Assembly: GCA_024640385.1 (NCBI GenBank) | Contig: JAHEFC010000016.1 | Coordinates: 1-16,075 of the forward strand | Direction of reading: 5' to 3' | DNA: 16,075 nucleotides | Source of the DNA: Sphingobacteriales bacterium | GTDB lineage: Bacteria; Bacteroidota; Bacteroidia; Chitinophagales; Chitinophagaceae | Part shown: positions 6,490 through 14,220 of the stretch, in pieces | Layout: each line of letters begins with the position of its first letter | Numbering within the stretch: position 1 is the stretch's first letter | Notes under the pieces: generated by a model | Database searches by the model: none | Seen by the model: only the letters and a program-made list of their open reading frames with translations | What the model was told of the DNA's origin: nothing | Made by a program: the position numbers and the translations under genes

Positions 6490-7488
6490 TTAGTAATATT
6501 TAAGCCCAATAGCCTGGCGCACTATTTCCATGGTAGCAACAGCGCTTTTTCCCGCTTTCGCGGCTCCTTTCTCCATTACCTCCCTGAGGAGTGTATGGTT
6601 GTTCCTGATGGCTTCAGCTTTTTCGCGGATCGGAGCAATAAATTTCACCATGTCCTCGGCCAGCTGTTTTTTCATATCACCATATCTAATCGTGCAATTA
6701 TTATAATCTGATTCAAACTTTGCAGTCACCTCCTCAGCTGATACAAGCTTCATCAGTAGGAAGATATTCTCTATATAATCAGGCTTGGGTGAATTGGGTT
6801 CTGTTGGACCAGCATCTGTTTTAGCCTTCATCACTTTCTTCCTGATCAGCTCATCTTCATCGGCGAGGTAAATGGTAGCGTTCTGATTTTCGCTTTTACT
6901 CATTTTGCCCGTTCCGTCAAGACTGGGAACTTTTATAAGCTGTTCACCGTAGTTGAACGCCTTGGGTTCAGGGAAAACATCTCCATACCTGTGGTTGAAA
7001 CGGTTGGCAAAATTCCTGGCCATTTCAAGGTGTTGCTCCTGGTCTTTCCCCACCGGAACCAGGGTGGCCCTGTGAATAATAATGTCCGCCGCCTGCAACA
7101 CGGGGTAAGTAAGTAGCCCTGCATTGGCATTATCGGGCTGCTGCCGTACCTTCTCTTTAAATGTAGCTGTTTTCTCCAGTTCGCCCTTGTAGGCAAGCAT
7201 ATTAAGATAAAGGTAGAGTTCGGCGGTTTCGCGTATATGGCTCTGGCAGTACAATGCCGCTTTATCCGGGTCCAGCCCGCAAGCAATGTATTCAGCCAGT
7301 ACCCTGGTCACATGGTTCTTCAGTTCTTTTGTATCTGGGTGAGTAGTAAGCGAATGGAGGTCGGCCACCATAAAATAACAGGTGAACTCATCCTGCATCT
7401 TCACATAATTCTTTACCGCTCCAAAATAATTCCCCAGGTGCAGGAAACCCGTAGGGCGGATCCCGCTCATGACTATTGCATTTTCCAT
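6490..7488 (-). CDS. trpS: Tryptophanyl-tRNA synthetase
   Basis: TrpRS charges tRNA-Trp with tryptophan using ATP. The 332-residue protein is a class I synthetase. It has the HIGH-like HLGN (17-20) within SGIRPTGFLHLGN, the Trp/ATP-site segment VPVGKDQEQHLEMAR (144-158), and the KMSKS loop (195-199) in DGTGKMSKSE. Length and motif spacing match the bacterial enzyme. The ATG at 7488 follows a TATATTTG promoter element by only five bases. gatC diverges on the other side of a 112-bp intergenic region, and the deoxynucleoside kinase gene follows downstream on the same strand. Confidence 0.96.
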   Translation of the reverse strand: MENAIVMSGIRPTGFLHLGNYFGAVKNYVKMQDEFTCYFMVADLHSLTTHPDTKELKNHVTRVLAEYIACGLDPDKAALYCQSHIRETAELYLYLNMLAYKGELEKTATFKEKVRQQPDNANAGLLTYPVLQAADIIIHRATLVPVGKDQEQHLEMARNFANRFNHRYGDVFPEPKAFNYGEQLIKVPSLDGTGKMSKSENQNATIYLADEDELIRKKVMKAKTDAGPTEPNSPKPDYIENIFLLMKLVSAEEVTAKFESDYNNCTIRYGDMKKQLAEDMVKFIAPIREKAEAIRNNHTLLREVMEKGAAKAGKSAVATMEIVRQAIGLKYY

Positions 7489-7493
7489 GGCGG

Positions 7494-7501
7494 CAAATAT
7501 A
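7494..7501 (-). promoter_or_regulatory. Candidate -7 element of trpS, very close to the start codon
   Basis: The minus strand reads TATATTTG, an exact TAnnTTTG match, ending 5 bp before the ATG at 7488. Transcription normally begins 5-7 bp after this element, which would place the first nucleotide at or next to the start codon. No clear -33 TTTG is seen at the standard spacing. Confidence 0.45.
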
Positions 7502-7588
7502 AAGATATTGTGAGGATGCTTCCCTCAGCCAGTTGTAACAGGCTTTGACCATTTAGCACTATTAGTGAGTTATAAACCCCAATTCAGC

Positions 7589-7596
7589 TATTTTTG
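7589..7596 (+). promoter_or_regulatory. Candidate -7 element of gatC, very close to the start codon
   Basis: TATTTTTG matches TAnnTTTG exactly and ends 4 bp before the gatC ATG at 7601. A start site at the usual distance would make the message leaderless or nearly so. The -33 region has no strong TTTG at 19-21 bp. It mirrors the arrangement of trpS across the same intergenic region. Confidence 0.45.
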
Positions 7597-7600
7597 CACC

Positions 7601-7891
7601 ATGGAAGTGAACGACGAACTGGTTTCGCACCTTGCCAATTTAAGCCGGCTCCATTTCAACGAAGAAGAAAAGAATGAGATCAGGGAAGACCTCCAGAGGA
7701 TGATCAGTTTTGTGGACAAACTGAACGAACTCAATACGGAAGGCCTGGAACCGGTATTGCACATGAGTACGGAGGTCAACCGCCTTAGAACGGACCTGGT
7801 ACAAGGCTCAGTGACAGCTGAAGAGGCATTGAAGAATGCAACCGATCCTTATGGCCATTTTTTCACGGTACCCAAAGTGATCAGAAAATAA
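7601..7891 (+). CDS. gatC: Asp-tRNA(Asn)/Glu-tRNA(Gln) amidotransferase subunit C
   Basis: GatC is the small scaffold subunit of the GatCAB complex, which amidates mis-charged Glu-tRNA(Gln) or Asp-tRNA(Asn). The 96-residue protein matches the usual length of about 95. It shows the N-terminal helix VSHLANLSRLHFNEEEKNEI, the mid-region MISFVDKLNELNTEGLEPV, and the C-terminal segment FFTVPKVIRK, which corresponds to the conserved phenylalanine-x-VPKV(I/L) end. The frame is open to an ATG at 7565, but the ATG at 7601 gives the family start and follows a -7 element. gatA and gatB are not in the window. An ABC ATPase gene begins 9 bp after the stop, probably on the same transcript. Confidence 0.93.
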   Translation: MEVNDELVSHLANLSRLHFNEEEKNEIREDLQRMISFVDKLNELNTEGLEPVLHMSTEVNRLRTDLVQGSVTAEEALKNATDPYGHFFTVPKVIRK

Positions 7892-7900
7892 ATCAAGGCA

Positions 7901-8602
7901 ATGAGCCAGGTAATCAAGTTAGAAGATATCAAGAAAAGTTATTTCATGGGCCGGCAGGAGCTCCAGGTACTGAAAGGTATCAGCCTCTCCATCAACCGCA
8001 ATGAATATATAGCCCTTATGGGCCCCTCAGGATCCGGCAAGAGTACTTTGATGAATATACTCGGATGCCTGGACTCCCCCTCCAGCGGAAAATACATCCT
8101 GAACGGAAATGATGTAAGCATGATGGCCGATAATGAGCTTGCGGAAATCAGGAATAAGGAAATCGGATTTGTGTTTCAACAGTTCAACCTATTGCCCAGG
8201 TTGACAGCACTTGAAAATGTTGCCCTCCCCCTGGTGTACGCAGGTATTTCAAAAAAACAAAGAACTGAAATGGCCATGGAGGTGATCAGGAAAGTTGATC
8301 TGCTGGACAGAAGCCACCATAAACCCAATGAACTATCTGGAGGTCAGTGCCAGCGTGTTGCCATTGCCCGCGCACTGGTAAACAACCCATCTATCATTCT
8401 GGCCGATGAACCAACCGGCAACCTGGATACCAGAACTTCATATGAGATCATGAATATTTTCAGCAAGATCCATGAAGACGGAAATACTGTTGTGTTGGTT
8501 ACACACGAGGAAGACATTTCCAACTATGCCCACCGGGTGATCCGACTCCGGGACGGACTGGTGGAAACCGACAAGACCAAGCAATCCGTTTTAGCCGGCT
8601 GA
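7901..8602 (+). CDS. ABC transporter ATP-binding protein, MacB/LolD type
   Basis: This cytoplasmic ATPase would drive an FtsX-like or MacB-like membrane partner. The 233-residue protein has the Walker [10 protein letters not shown] (41-49), Q-loop in [10 protein letters not shown] (90-99), signature [15 protein letters not shown] (145-159), Walker B IILADEP (165-171), D-loop GNLD (173-176) and H-loop VTHEE (200-204). All residues needed for ATP hydrolysis are present. A cysteine (C150) replaces the common glutamine right after the LSGGQ core. No permease gene lies next to it, so the substrate is unknown; export of a peptide, lipoprotein or small toxic compound would fit the family. It lies 9 bp downstream of gatC, and the cobalamin adenosyltransferase gene follows after 66 bp. 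Confidence 0.92.
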   Translation: MSQVIKLEDIKKSYFMGRQELQVLKGISLSINRNEYIALMGPSGSGKSTLMNILGCLDSPSSGKYILNGNDVSMMADNELAEIRNKEIGFVFQQFNLLPRLTALENVALPLVYAGISKKQRTEMAMEVIRKVDLLDRSHHKPNELSGGQCQRVAIARALVNNPSIILADEPTGNLDTRTSYEIMNIFSKIHEDGNTVVLVTHEEDISNYAHRVIRLRDGLVETDKTKQSVLAG

Positions 8603-8668
8603 CCGTATCTTTTTCAAATTCCGAACAAAAACAGGGTTTCAGGCATTAACCATGCAGGAACAACCGCT

Positions 8669-9229
8669 ATGTCAATGAAAATTTATACTAAAACTGGTGA
8701 TAAAGGTACTACGTCCCTGATCGGGGGCACCAAGGTGCCTAAATCCCATTTACGGATAGAAGCTTACGGCAGTATTGATGAACTCAATTCTTACCTTGGA
8801 CTTTGCAGGGACCTGGTGCAAGATGACCAGACCAGGAAAACCATACTGGAAATACAAGACAGGCTTTTTACCATTGGATCCTCCCTGGCCTGCGACCCTA
8901 TTAAGGAGCCCAAAATGAGGATCCCCGACCTCAGGGGAGAAGATATCCTACAACTGGAAAAGGAGATAGACAGGATGAACGACGTACTGCCTCCAATGAA
9001 GTCATTTATTTTGCCAGGCGGGCACCCGGTGGTGTCCCATCTCCATATAGCCAGGTGTGTGTGCAGAAGGTCTGAAAGGGCTTGTGTGAGGCTGGAGCTC
9101 GAAAGTCTTGAAGTTGACCCCTTGATACTTCAATACCTGAACAGGCTGAGCGATTATCTTTTTATGTTGGCCCGATATGCCGCACAGTTATTGAAGGTGG
9201 AGGAACTGCCCTGGAAAGCCAGGATTTAA
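8669..9229 (+). CDS. pduO: PduO-type ATP:cob(I)alamin adenosyltransferase
   Basis: The enzyme transfers the adenosyl group of ATP to cob(I)alamin and makes adenosylcobalamin. The 186-residue protein shows the family features in order: the ATP-binding N-terminus [14 protein letters not shown] (7-20), [15 protein letters not shown] (31-45), FILPGG (113-118), [15 protein letters not shown] (126-140) with the conserved arginines, and [15 protein letters not shown] (156-170). AGGA about 10 bp upstream may serve as a ribosome-binding site. An in-frame ATG at 8675 (MKIYTKTG) is an equally plausible start. The stop overlaps the stop of the convergent lolD gene by 4 bp. Adenosylcobalamin-dependent partners such as methylmalonyl-CoA mutase are not in the window. 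Confidence 0.93.
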   Translation: MSMKIYTKTGDKGTTSLIGGTKVPKSHLRIEAYGSIDELNSYLGLCRDLVQDDQTRKTILEIQDRLFTIGSSLACDPIKEPKMRIPDLRGEDILQLEKEIDRMNDVLPPMKSFILPGGHPVVSHLHIARCVCRRSERACVRLELESLEVDPLILQYLNRLSDYLFMLARYAAQLLKVEELPWKARI

Positions 9230-9876
9230 ATAATGTTTCCGTCTTTCATGTGTATTACTCTGTCGCTCATACCGGCAAGTTCCTCATTGTGGGTAACTAT
9301 CAGGAAGGTCTGGTTGAACTCATTCCTTAATCGAATAAAAAGGTTGTGCAACTCTCTGGCATTGGCCGAATCGAGGTTTCCGGTTGGTTCATCAGCAAAT
9401 ACGATCCTGGGTTGATTGATCAAGGCCCTGGCTACCGCCACCCGCTGCTGTTCACCTCCCGATAGTGCCCCCGGCTTGTTCTGCATCCTGTCTTGCAAAC
9501 CCAAAAGCCCCAACAGCAACTTCGCCCTTTCCTCCACTTCTTTTTTCTTCTTACCCGCTATCCAGCCAGGTATAGAAACATTTTCTATGGCAGTGAACTC
9601 AGGTAGCAGATGATGGAATTGGAATACAAAGCCTATATTATCGTTCCTGAACTTCGCCAATGCCTTGCCCTGAAGCGTGTCGACCCGCCGGTCAGCAATA
9701 CTGATACTGCCCTCATCAGCCTGGTCAAGCGTACCCAAAATATGTAGCAAAGTGCTTTTACCTGCACCCGAGGAGCCCACAATACAAACAATTTCGCCGT
9801 CAGATACCGTAAGATCCACACCTTTCAGCACTTTCAGATCGCCATAGGACTTTACAATATTCTCAGCTTTAAGCAT
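9226..9876 (-). CDS. lolD: Lipoprotein-releasing ABC transporter ATPase LolD
   Basis: LolD powers the LolC/E-type complex that releases lipoproteins from the inner membrane for delivery to the outer membrane. The 216-residue protein has the Walker [10 protein letters not shown] (34-42) in the family-typical [21 protein letters not shown]-loop in [12 protein letters not shown] (84-94), signature [15 protein letters not shown] (138-152), Walker B IVFADEP (158-164), GNLDSANA (166-173) and H-loop VTHNEE (194-199). The frame is open upstream to 10014, but that extension is translated repeat-like DNA with no ABC homology. The ATG at 9876 gives [13 protein letters not shown], the expected start. The membrane subunit is not adjacent; Bacteroidota often encode it elsewhere. 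Another LolD/MacB-type ATPase is possible, but the motif wording favours LolD. Confidence 0.9.
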   Translation of the reverse strand: MLKAENIVKSYGDLKVLKGVDLTVSDGEIVCIVGSSGAGKSTLLHILGTLDQADEGSISIADRRVDTLQGKALAKFRNDNIGFVFQFHHLLPEFTAIENVSIPGWIAGKKKKEVEERAKLLLGLLGLQDRMQNKPGALSGGEQQRVAVARALINQPRIVFADEPTGNLDSANARELHNLFIRLRNEFNQTFLIVTHNEELAGMSDRVIHMKDGNII

Positions 9877-9900
9877 ATAAACAACAATCAAAAGGTTAAA

Positions 9901-9990
9901 CCTCCGCGTCTCTCTATCCTCTCGTCTCTGCGTTCCAACAAAAATGCACAAAAAAGCGACGCCGAGGAGAAGGGAGCCCCGGGAATGTGA
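9901..9990. repeat. Degenerate short-unit inverted repeat (possible period 8)
   Basis: A pyrimidine-rich run at 9901-9936 can be read as 8-bp steps (CCTCCGCG, TCTCTCTA, TCCTCTCG, TCTCTGCG). After an A-rich spacer comes a purine-rich run (9954-9977: GCGACGCC, GAGGAGAA, GGGAGCCC) that partly resembles its reverse complement but needs gaps. A small perfect inverted repeat, GAGAA-TTC-TTCTC, follows at 9980-9992. It lies 24 bp upstream of the lolD start, as the period-7 element does for pepP. It looks like a decayed member of the same class, but the match is much weaker than for the other three. Confidence 0.4.
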
Positions 9991-10039
9991 GAATTCTTCT
10001 CTTAGGTTCTCCAACTGCCATTTCCTGTTAATAATAGGA

Positions 10040-10070
10040 TTTGGTAATTCGGATACAAAAATTACTTTTG
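10040..10070 (+). promoter_or_regulatory. Promoter of the DUF2795-type gene
   Basis: TTTG (10040-10043), a 19-bp spacer and TACTTTTG (10063-10070) match the Bacteroidota promoter consensus in sequence and spacing. Transcription would start near 10076, giving a leader of about 17 nt before the ATG at 10093. This is the best promoter match in the window. Confidence 0.75.
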
Positions 10071-10092
10071 CGGAAATTTAAAGTGTTAACCG

Positions 10093-10314
10093 ATGTTTTG
10101 GACCCTAGAATTAGCCTCTTACCTTGAAGACGCACCGTGGCCCGCCACTAAAGATGAACTGATCGATTACTCCATCCGGAGTGGTGCACCTATCGAAGTG
10201 GTAGAAAACCTCCAGGAACTGGAAGATGAAGGCGAGATCTATGAAGGAATCGAAGACATTTGGCCAGATTATCCCAGCCAGGAAGACTTCTTTTTCAACG
10301 AAGATGAATACTGA
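10093..10314 (+). CDS. Small acidic DUF2795-type protein
   Basis: A 73-residue protein that I recognise as the short DUF2795-type protein widespread in Bacteroidota; its function is unknown. The core reads WPATKDELIDYSIRSGAP followed by VVENLQELEDEGEIYEGIEDIW (about 16-57). This matches the DUF2795 pattern of a helix with ELIDYA..xGAP, a second helix, and a Y.s..DiW motif. The C-terminus is very acidic (SQEDFFFNEDEY). There is no signal peptide or membrane segment, so it is probably cytosolic. It has its own strong promoter and diverges from lolD. Its TGA directly abuts the stop of the AsmA-like gene on the other strand, with no bases between. Confidence 0.85.
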   Translation: MFWTLELASYLEDAPWPATKDELIDYSIRSGAPIEVVENLQELEDEGEIYEGIEDIWPDYPSQEDFFFNEDEY

Positions 10315-13300
10315 TCAGAACAGGTCCGGGGGTAGGTCATATTTTCCCAGGCCCTTATAGAACTTCTTCACCTGCTTTCCATTTTTCTTTACGCCAAGGT
10401 TGGTCATCAAACCATTCAGTGACATTCTGGACCAGAAATTGAAGACTGATTTTTCTTTCAGCCTTTCTGTGTAAATGATCCCTGTGTTGTTGTTCCGGCT
10501 TTTAACAAACACATTGGCCAGCCAGGAAACTATACCCCGCTTTTTATTCTGTTCATTAAGCACCGAAACTTTCAGGTTATTATAGTTCATGTCCATGGAG
10601 CCGTATGCCAGATATTCATTGCCCTTTACCCTCATGGCTACACTCCGGATCAGTCCTTTATCTACCCTTACATTGTTAAGCGGGATCATAAGCCTGTTGA
10701 GTTCCTGCATTTCCATACCACCCATTCTCACAGTCATGAGGAATCCCTGGATACTATCTTCATAAGACTCCCTGTATAAAAATCTCAACTGTCCCCGTCC
10801 CATCAGCTTGCCGGTAATATCGATCCGTATACTGTCATCTCTCCTGATATCAAAATTCCTGATGTTAGTTACATACCCGTTCAACTCTGTAAAATAAATA
10901 GTTCCCTCCTTTTCCGTTTTCTCATCGATCACGTTATGCCAGATCACAGAATTATTCAGGTTAACGGAATCTACTTTCAGCGGAAATTTCATCCTGTTGA
11001 ACATCCTGGCCAGCATAGGCCTGTATTTCACGGTATCATCCGCCATTCTTTTATCACGCTCTACTTTGAAATCAAGCGGATCAATAGTAAGCTTTCTAAT
11101 ATATACCGTTGTATCCCTGTTGTAAATAACAGGCTTGAGATCATCGGCCCTCAACTTCCCCGTACTCAGTGTGATATAGTCTTTTTCAAAGGGCTGACCA
11201 GCAAAATATTCATCTCTTGGAATCCGGTTGAAAATATTAAGACTGTCCCAGCGCAGGAACGCTTCTTCCGTATTTACCTCAACATTATAAATTCCTATTT
11301 CTTCTTTTGGGGTATTGAATTTAAAACTTCCCGGCTGTATGGTGACTGGTGGAAGCTTCAACGCAGTCTGAATGATCGAATCTTTCTCTAATACCAGTCC
11401 TTTGACCTGCCCCAACTTGATTCCCCCTGTTTTGATCTCCATCGTATCGTTATCATGTATCCTGCCTACATCTACCGCACCAATGTCAAAATGTGCAATA
11501 CTCATCACGGGAGGCAGGCTGTCTTTCTTTAAAAAAGAAGTGATGGCTGTTGAATTAATACCTCCTTTGAAGATCTCTTTCAACCTGGTGCTCATTCTGA
11601 TGCCATCCAGTTCTGACCTTAGATTTTCAAATCTCAGGCTCTTGCTTTCCGTTGTCTTTTCCCATATCAGATTTTCACCTCTTATCGTTTCTCCACCTGT
11701 TATAATGTCGATCTGTTCATCCGGTCTGATCAGGCTTACATTGATCACTGGTTCATCAAGATTGAAATTGTAGACCTGGTAATATTGCAAAGACCCGCCC
11801 TCGTTTGTGCCCGCTTTTTTTCCTGCCTGAAGGGCAAGATTGATCTTAGGCCTGACCAGCGATAATTCGTCAAGTACAACTCTTGCGGGGTCCACATTCC
11901 TGAATTGCCCTTTGAAGTTTATCTCCTTTGTGGTCAGGTTCAGTTTCATGTCTGGCTTGTCTACGGTAATTTCCGCTTCATTTAATACAGAAAGACCCGC
12001 TGAATTCAAATCCGCTTCCCTGCTTTTTAAACTGAAATCAGGACTTTTAATGAAAATATCATCGGCAATTACTTTAGACTGTTCCCATTCATAAAAGCCC
12101 GGATGAATACTGTGCCCTATGATCACCGCAGAATTCACTAAAGCTTTCCCTTCCAGCTTACTGCTATTGAACCTGACCACAATATTCCCCAGGGTCATTG
12201 AATCCACCAGGCCCAGCAATTTGTTAGGATCCTCAATTGACCTGGCCTTCTTTCCTGAACTGTCAAGGTTTATGTCAAGCGTTCCGGATTCTACATCCAC
12301 ATGGCTGAAGTGCCAGACAACATCGTTTCCGAAAGGATTCAATTCGTCAGATGCCACTATGGTAACATTGTTCAGATCTGCACTTATCTTCCTGTGATTC
12401 AGGAAGCCCTGCACCCTGGCAAAATTCAGGACTTTGTTATTGTAATCAACGGCTCCTGCATATAACTGTAATTCCAATCTGGGGGTAATGAAGAAGAATC
12501 TCTTCATATTAACATCCCTGAAACTGGAAAGAAAGCTTTCCATATCGGGAGCTTTCAATGCCGCCCGGGTGAGGATCACAGCTGAGAACTCCCTGGTTCC
12601 CATAGAAACCCCGGTATCCTTGTTGTTCTGTACGGTCACTGTAGCATTGTTCAACACCATCTTTTCTACATCCACATAAGGCTTTAATTCTTTAAGACCC
12701 TCCAATGAAAATTCTGAACCCGGTTTTTGTGCAGGCAGTTTTTTGAGTGTGAGTTCCGGAGACTCCATTCTGATCTGCTTAATGGATGCTTTCTTGTCAA
12801 TCACTTCTTCCAGTGAAATTCCTTCAATGAACAAACTGGGTATGAAAAGTTTTGCTCCTTCTCCCAATTTGCTCCGACGGGTTGAAACGATCATGTAATT
12901 ATTAAGCTCCATCGTATTCCCCTTCACTTTCAGGTGTGAGAACGATGACTGGAATCGATTGTCTGATCCGCGATCCTGGAACTCACGTACACCCAGCCCA
13001 AGGTCGCCGACTTTGACCGGGTTTTTTCTTTCAGGACGAATGGACAGATCATTGATAACAAGGCTGTCGCCGATCAATGAATTATTCCTTTCCTGCCCGG
13101 GATTATTATTGATGATGGCTGCCCGGATATACTTTGCAGAGAAATGACTGATCTCAAGGTCTCCTATCACATCCCAGAATTTAAGTTTCTTCAGATCAAC
13201 AGTATCCGGCTGTCTTCTTTTTTGCTTTCTGTCTGCAGAAGATTCAAAATAAAGATTTCCATTGTTTGCGATCAGGGTATCCAGTTTAATGATACCTGAA

Positions 13301-14139
13301 TCGAGCCATGCCGGCCAGTCAATATTCCTGATACGTATCGTATCCAGCGCCACATCAAAACTGTCGCGCAATGGCAATGCCGAACGCTGGTTGATCTCAA
13401 ACTTGCCAACATCCACATAATGCGCCTGGTTGTCCCATTCGAAATAATCAACCTGCAGATTGAGCAGGCTGTCTGGGATCCTGAGCGCCGGATTTTTAAT
13501 TGAGAGTTTTATGTCGGCCCTGATCTGTTCTATATCGTTGGCATGAAATTCCGGAATCACCAGGTTATTGACACTGAGGTCTACGTGTTCAATATTGAAA
13601 TAGTTGGATTTTCCGGGGATGGGATAATACCTGAACGAGCCGTTCATGATATTGCATTGATCTACGCTTAGCGCATTCAGGAATTTCATGGCATTCGCCT
13701 GCATCCTGCTCACCTGCACATGCAACTCCGCTTCATCCTGTCTGCCTTTCCTGATCACATTCGTTCTGGCAACTACCGAAGGGTTGACTATCCTGATCTC
13801 ATTTACGGAAACGGCACTGTTGAGGAACAAAGGAAGGATCGATTCAAGGCTCAGGTACAGCGAGTCTACGGAGACTTCATATTCGTTATCCAGTCCCGGT
13901 TTAAGCGGAGCTAACCTGACTTTGCTGAGTTTGAGATATGGACTGAAATATTCAAATTTCAGGTGATGATAAGTAAGCTGGTATTCGCCATCAGAAAGTT
14001 GTTCTACCAGCGTTGGCAGTATCCTTTTGATCTGTGAGGTCACAAAAAAATGAATAGCAGAAAAAAACAGTATCGGTACCAATACTGCCAGCACCAGGGG
14101 GCGGAATTTTTTTCTTTTGCTATTCGTCTGATTATCCAA
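10315..14139 (-). CDS. Large AsmA-like (DUF748/YdbH-like) envelope protein
   Basis: A 1274-residue protein with a basic N-terminus (NSKRKKFRP), one transmembrane helix (about 13-33), and a long beta-rich periplasmic region. Repeated phrases of the kind VDSLYLSL..., VNEIRIVNPSV, IKQIRMESPELTLKK and LDELSLVRPKINLALQ recur at intervals, each a strand-turn-strand with a NP, SP or RP turn. This pattern is typical of AsmA/DUF748 proteins, whose members can form a hydrophobic groove thought to carry phospholipid between membranes. Family placement is by pattern, and lipid transport is inference. The start is a TTG at 14139: an in-frame stop occurs 13 codons upstream with no ATG between, and the next internal ATG comes near residue 148, past the membrane helix. 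The gene follows fabI and an inverted-repeat element on the same strand. Confidence 0.75.
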   Translation of the reverse strand: MDNQTNSKRKKFRPLVLAVLVPILFFSAIHFFVTSQIKRILPTLVEQLSDGEYQLTYHHLKFEYFSPYLKLSKVRLAPLKPGLDNEYEVSVDSLYLSLESILPLFLNSAVSVNEIRIVNPSVVARTNVIRKGRQDEAELHVQVSRMQANAMKFLNALSVDQCNIMNGSFRYYPIPGKSNYFNIEHVDLSVNNLVIPEFHANDIEQIRADIKLSIKNPALRIPDSLLNLQVDYFEWDNQAHYVDVGKFEINQRSALPLRDSFDVALDTIRIRNIDWPAWLDSGIIKLDTLIANNGNLYFESSADRKQKRRQPDTVDLKKLKFWDVIGDLEISHFSAKYIRAAIINNNPGQERNNSLIGDSLVINDLSIRPERKNPVKVGDLGLGVREFQDRGSDNRFQSSFSHLKVKGNTMELNNYMIVSTRRSKLGEGAKLFIPSLFIEGISLEEVIDKKASIKQIRMESPELTLKKLPAQKPGSEFSLEGLKELKPYVDVEKMVLNNATVTVQNNKDTGVSMGTREFSAVILTRAALKAPDMESFLSSFRDVNMKRFFFITPRLELQLYAGAVDYNNKVLNFARVQGFLNHRKISADLNNVTIVASDELNPFGNDVVWHFSHVDVESGTLDINLDSSGKKARSIEDPNKLLGLVDSMTLGNIVVRFNSSKLEGKALVNSAVIIGHSIHPGFYEWEQSKVIADDIFIKSPDFSLKSREADLNSAGLSVLNEAEITVDKPDMKLNLTTKEINFKGQFRNVDPARVVLDELSLVRPKINLALQAGKKAGTNEGGSLQYYQVYNFNLDEPVINVSLIRPDEQIDIITGGETIRGENLIWEKTTESKSLRFENLRSELDGIRMSTRLKEIFKGGINSTAITSFLKKDSLPPVMSIAHFDIGAVDVGRIHDNDTMEIKTGGIKLGQVKGLVLEKDSIIQTALKLPPVTIQPGSFKFNTPKEEIGIYNVEVNTEEAFLRWDSLNIFNRIPRDEYFAGQPFEKDYITLSTGKLRADDLKPVIYNRDTTVYIRKLTIDPLDFKVERDKRMADDTVKYRPMLARMFNRMKFPLKVDSVNLNNSVIWHNVIDEKTEKEGTIYFTELNGYVTNIRNFDIRRDDSIRIDITGKLMGRGQLRFLYRESYEDSIQGFLMTVRMGGMEMQELNRLMIPLNNVRVDKGLIRSVAMRVKGNEYLAYGSMDMNYNNLKVSVLNEQNKKRGIVSWLANVFVKSRNNNTGIIYTERLKEKSVFNFWSRMSLNGLMTNLGVKKNGKQVKKFYKGLGKYDLPPDLF

Positions 14140-14176
14140 ATGCGGTCTACTTGTAATTTGAAAGGTTTCGCATACT

Positions 14177-14206
14177 CAAATTACATCAATAATGCCGCCA
14201 ATGCAA
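14177..14206 (-). promoter_or_regulatory. Candidate promoter of the AsmA-like gene
   Basis: On the minus strand TTG (14206-14204), a 20-bp spacer and TAATTTG (14183-14177) approximate the Bacteroidota promoter, with one base missing between TA and TTTG. A start near 14170 would leave a leader of about 31 nt before the TTG start codon. It lies between the inverted-repeat element and the gene. Confidence 0.35.
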
Positions 14207-14220
14207 GAACAGGCCAATAT

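Noticed and set aside
8606..8616. Promoter for pduO at TATCTTTT
   Set aside because: It lacks the final G of the -7 element and lies over 50 bp from the start; read-through from the upstream ABC gene is enough.
9877..9900. lolD promoter at TAACCTTTTG
   Set aside because: It has two extra bases relative to TAnnTTTG and no -33 partner, so it was not listed as a feature.
9877..10014. 46-residue N-terminal extension of lolD
   Set aside because: It runs through repeat-like DNA, and the canonical LolD start MLKAENI is at 9876.
10936..11391. Plus-strand open frames across the AsmA-like gene (also at 11372, 11840, 12119, 13688)
   Set aside because: They are antisense shadows of a long coding sequence with coherent protein character, and have no promoter or family resemblance.
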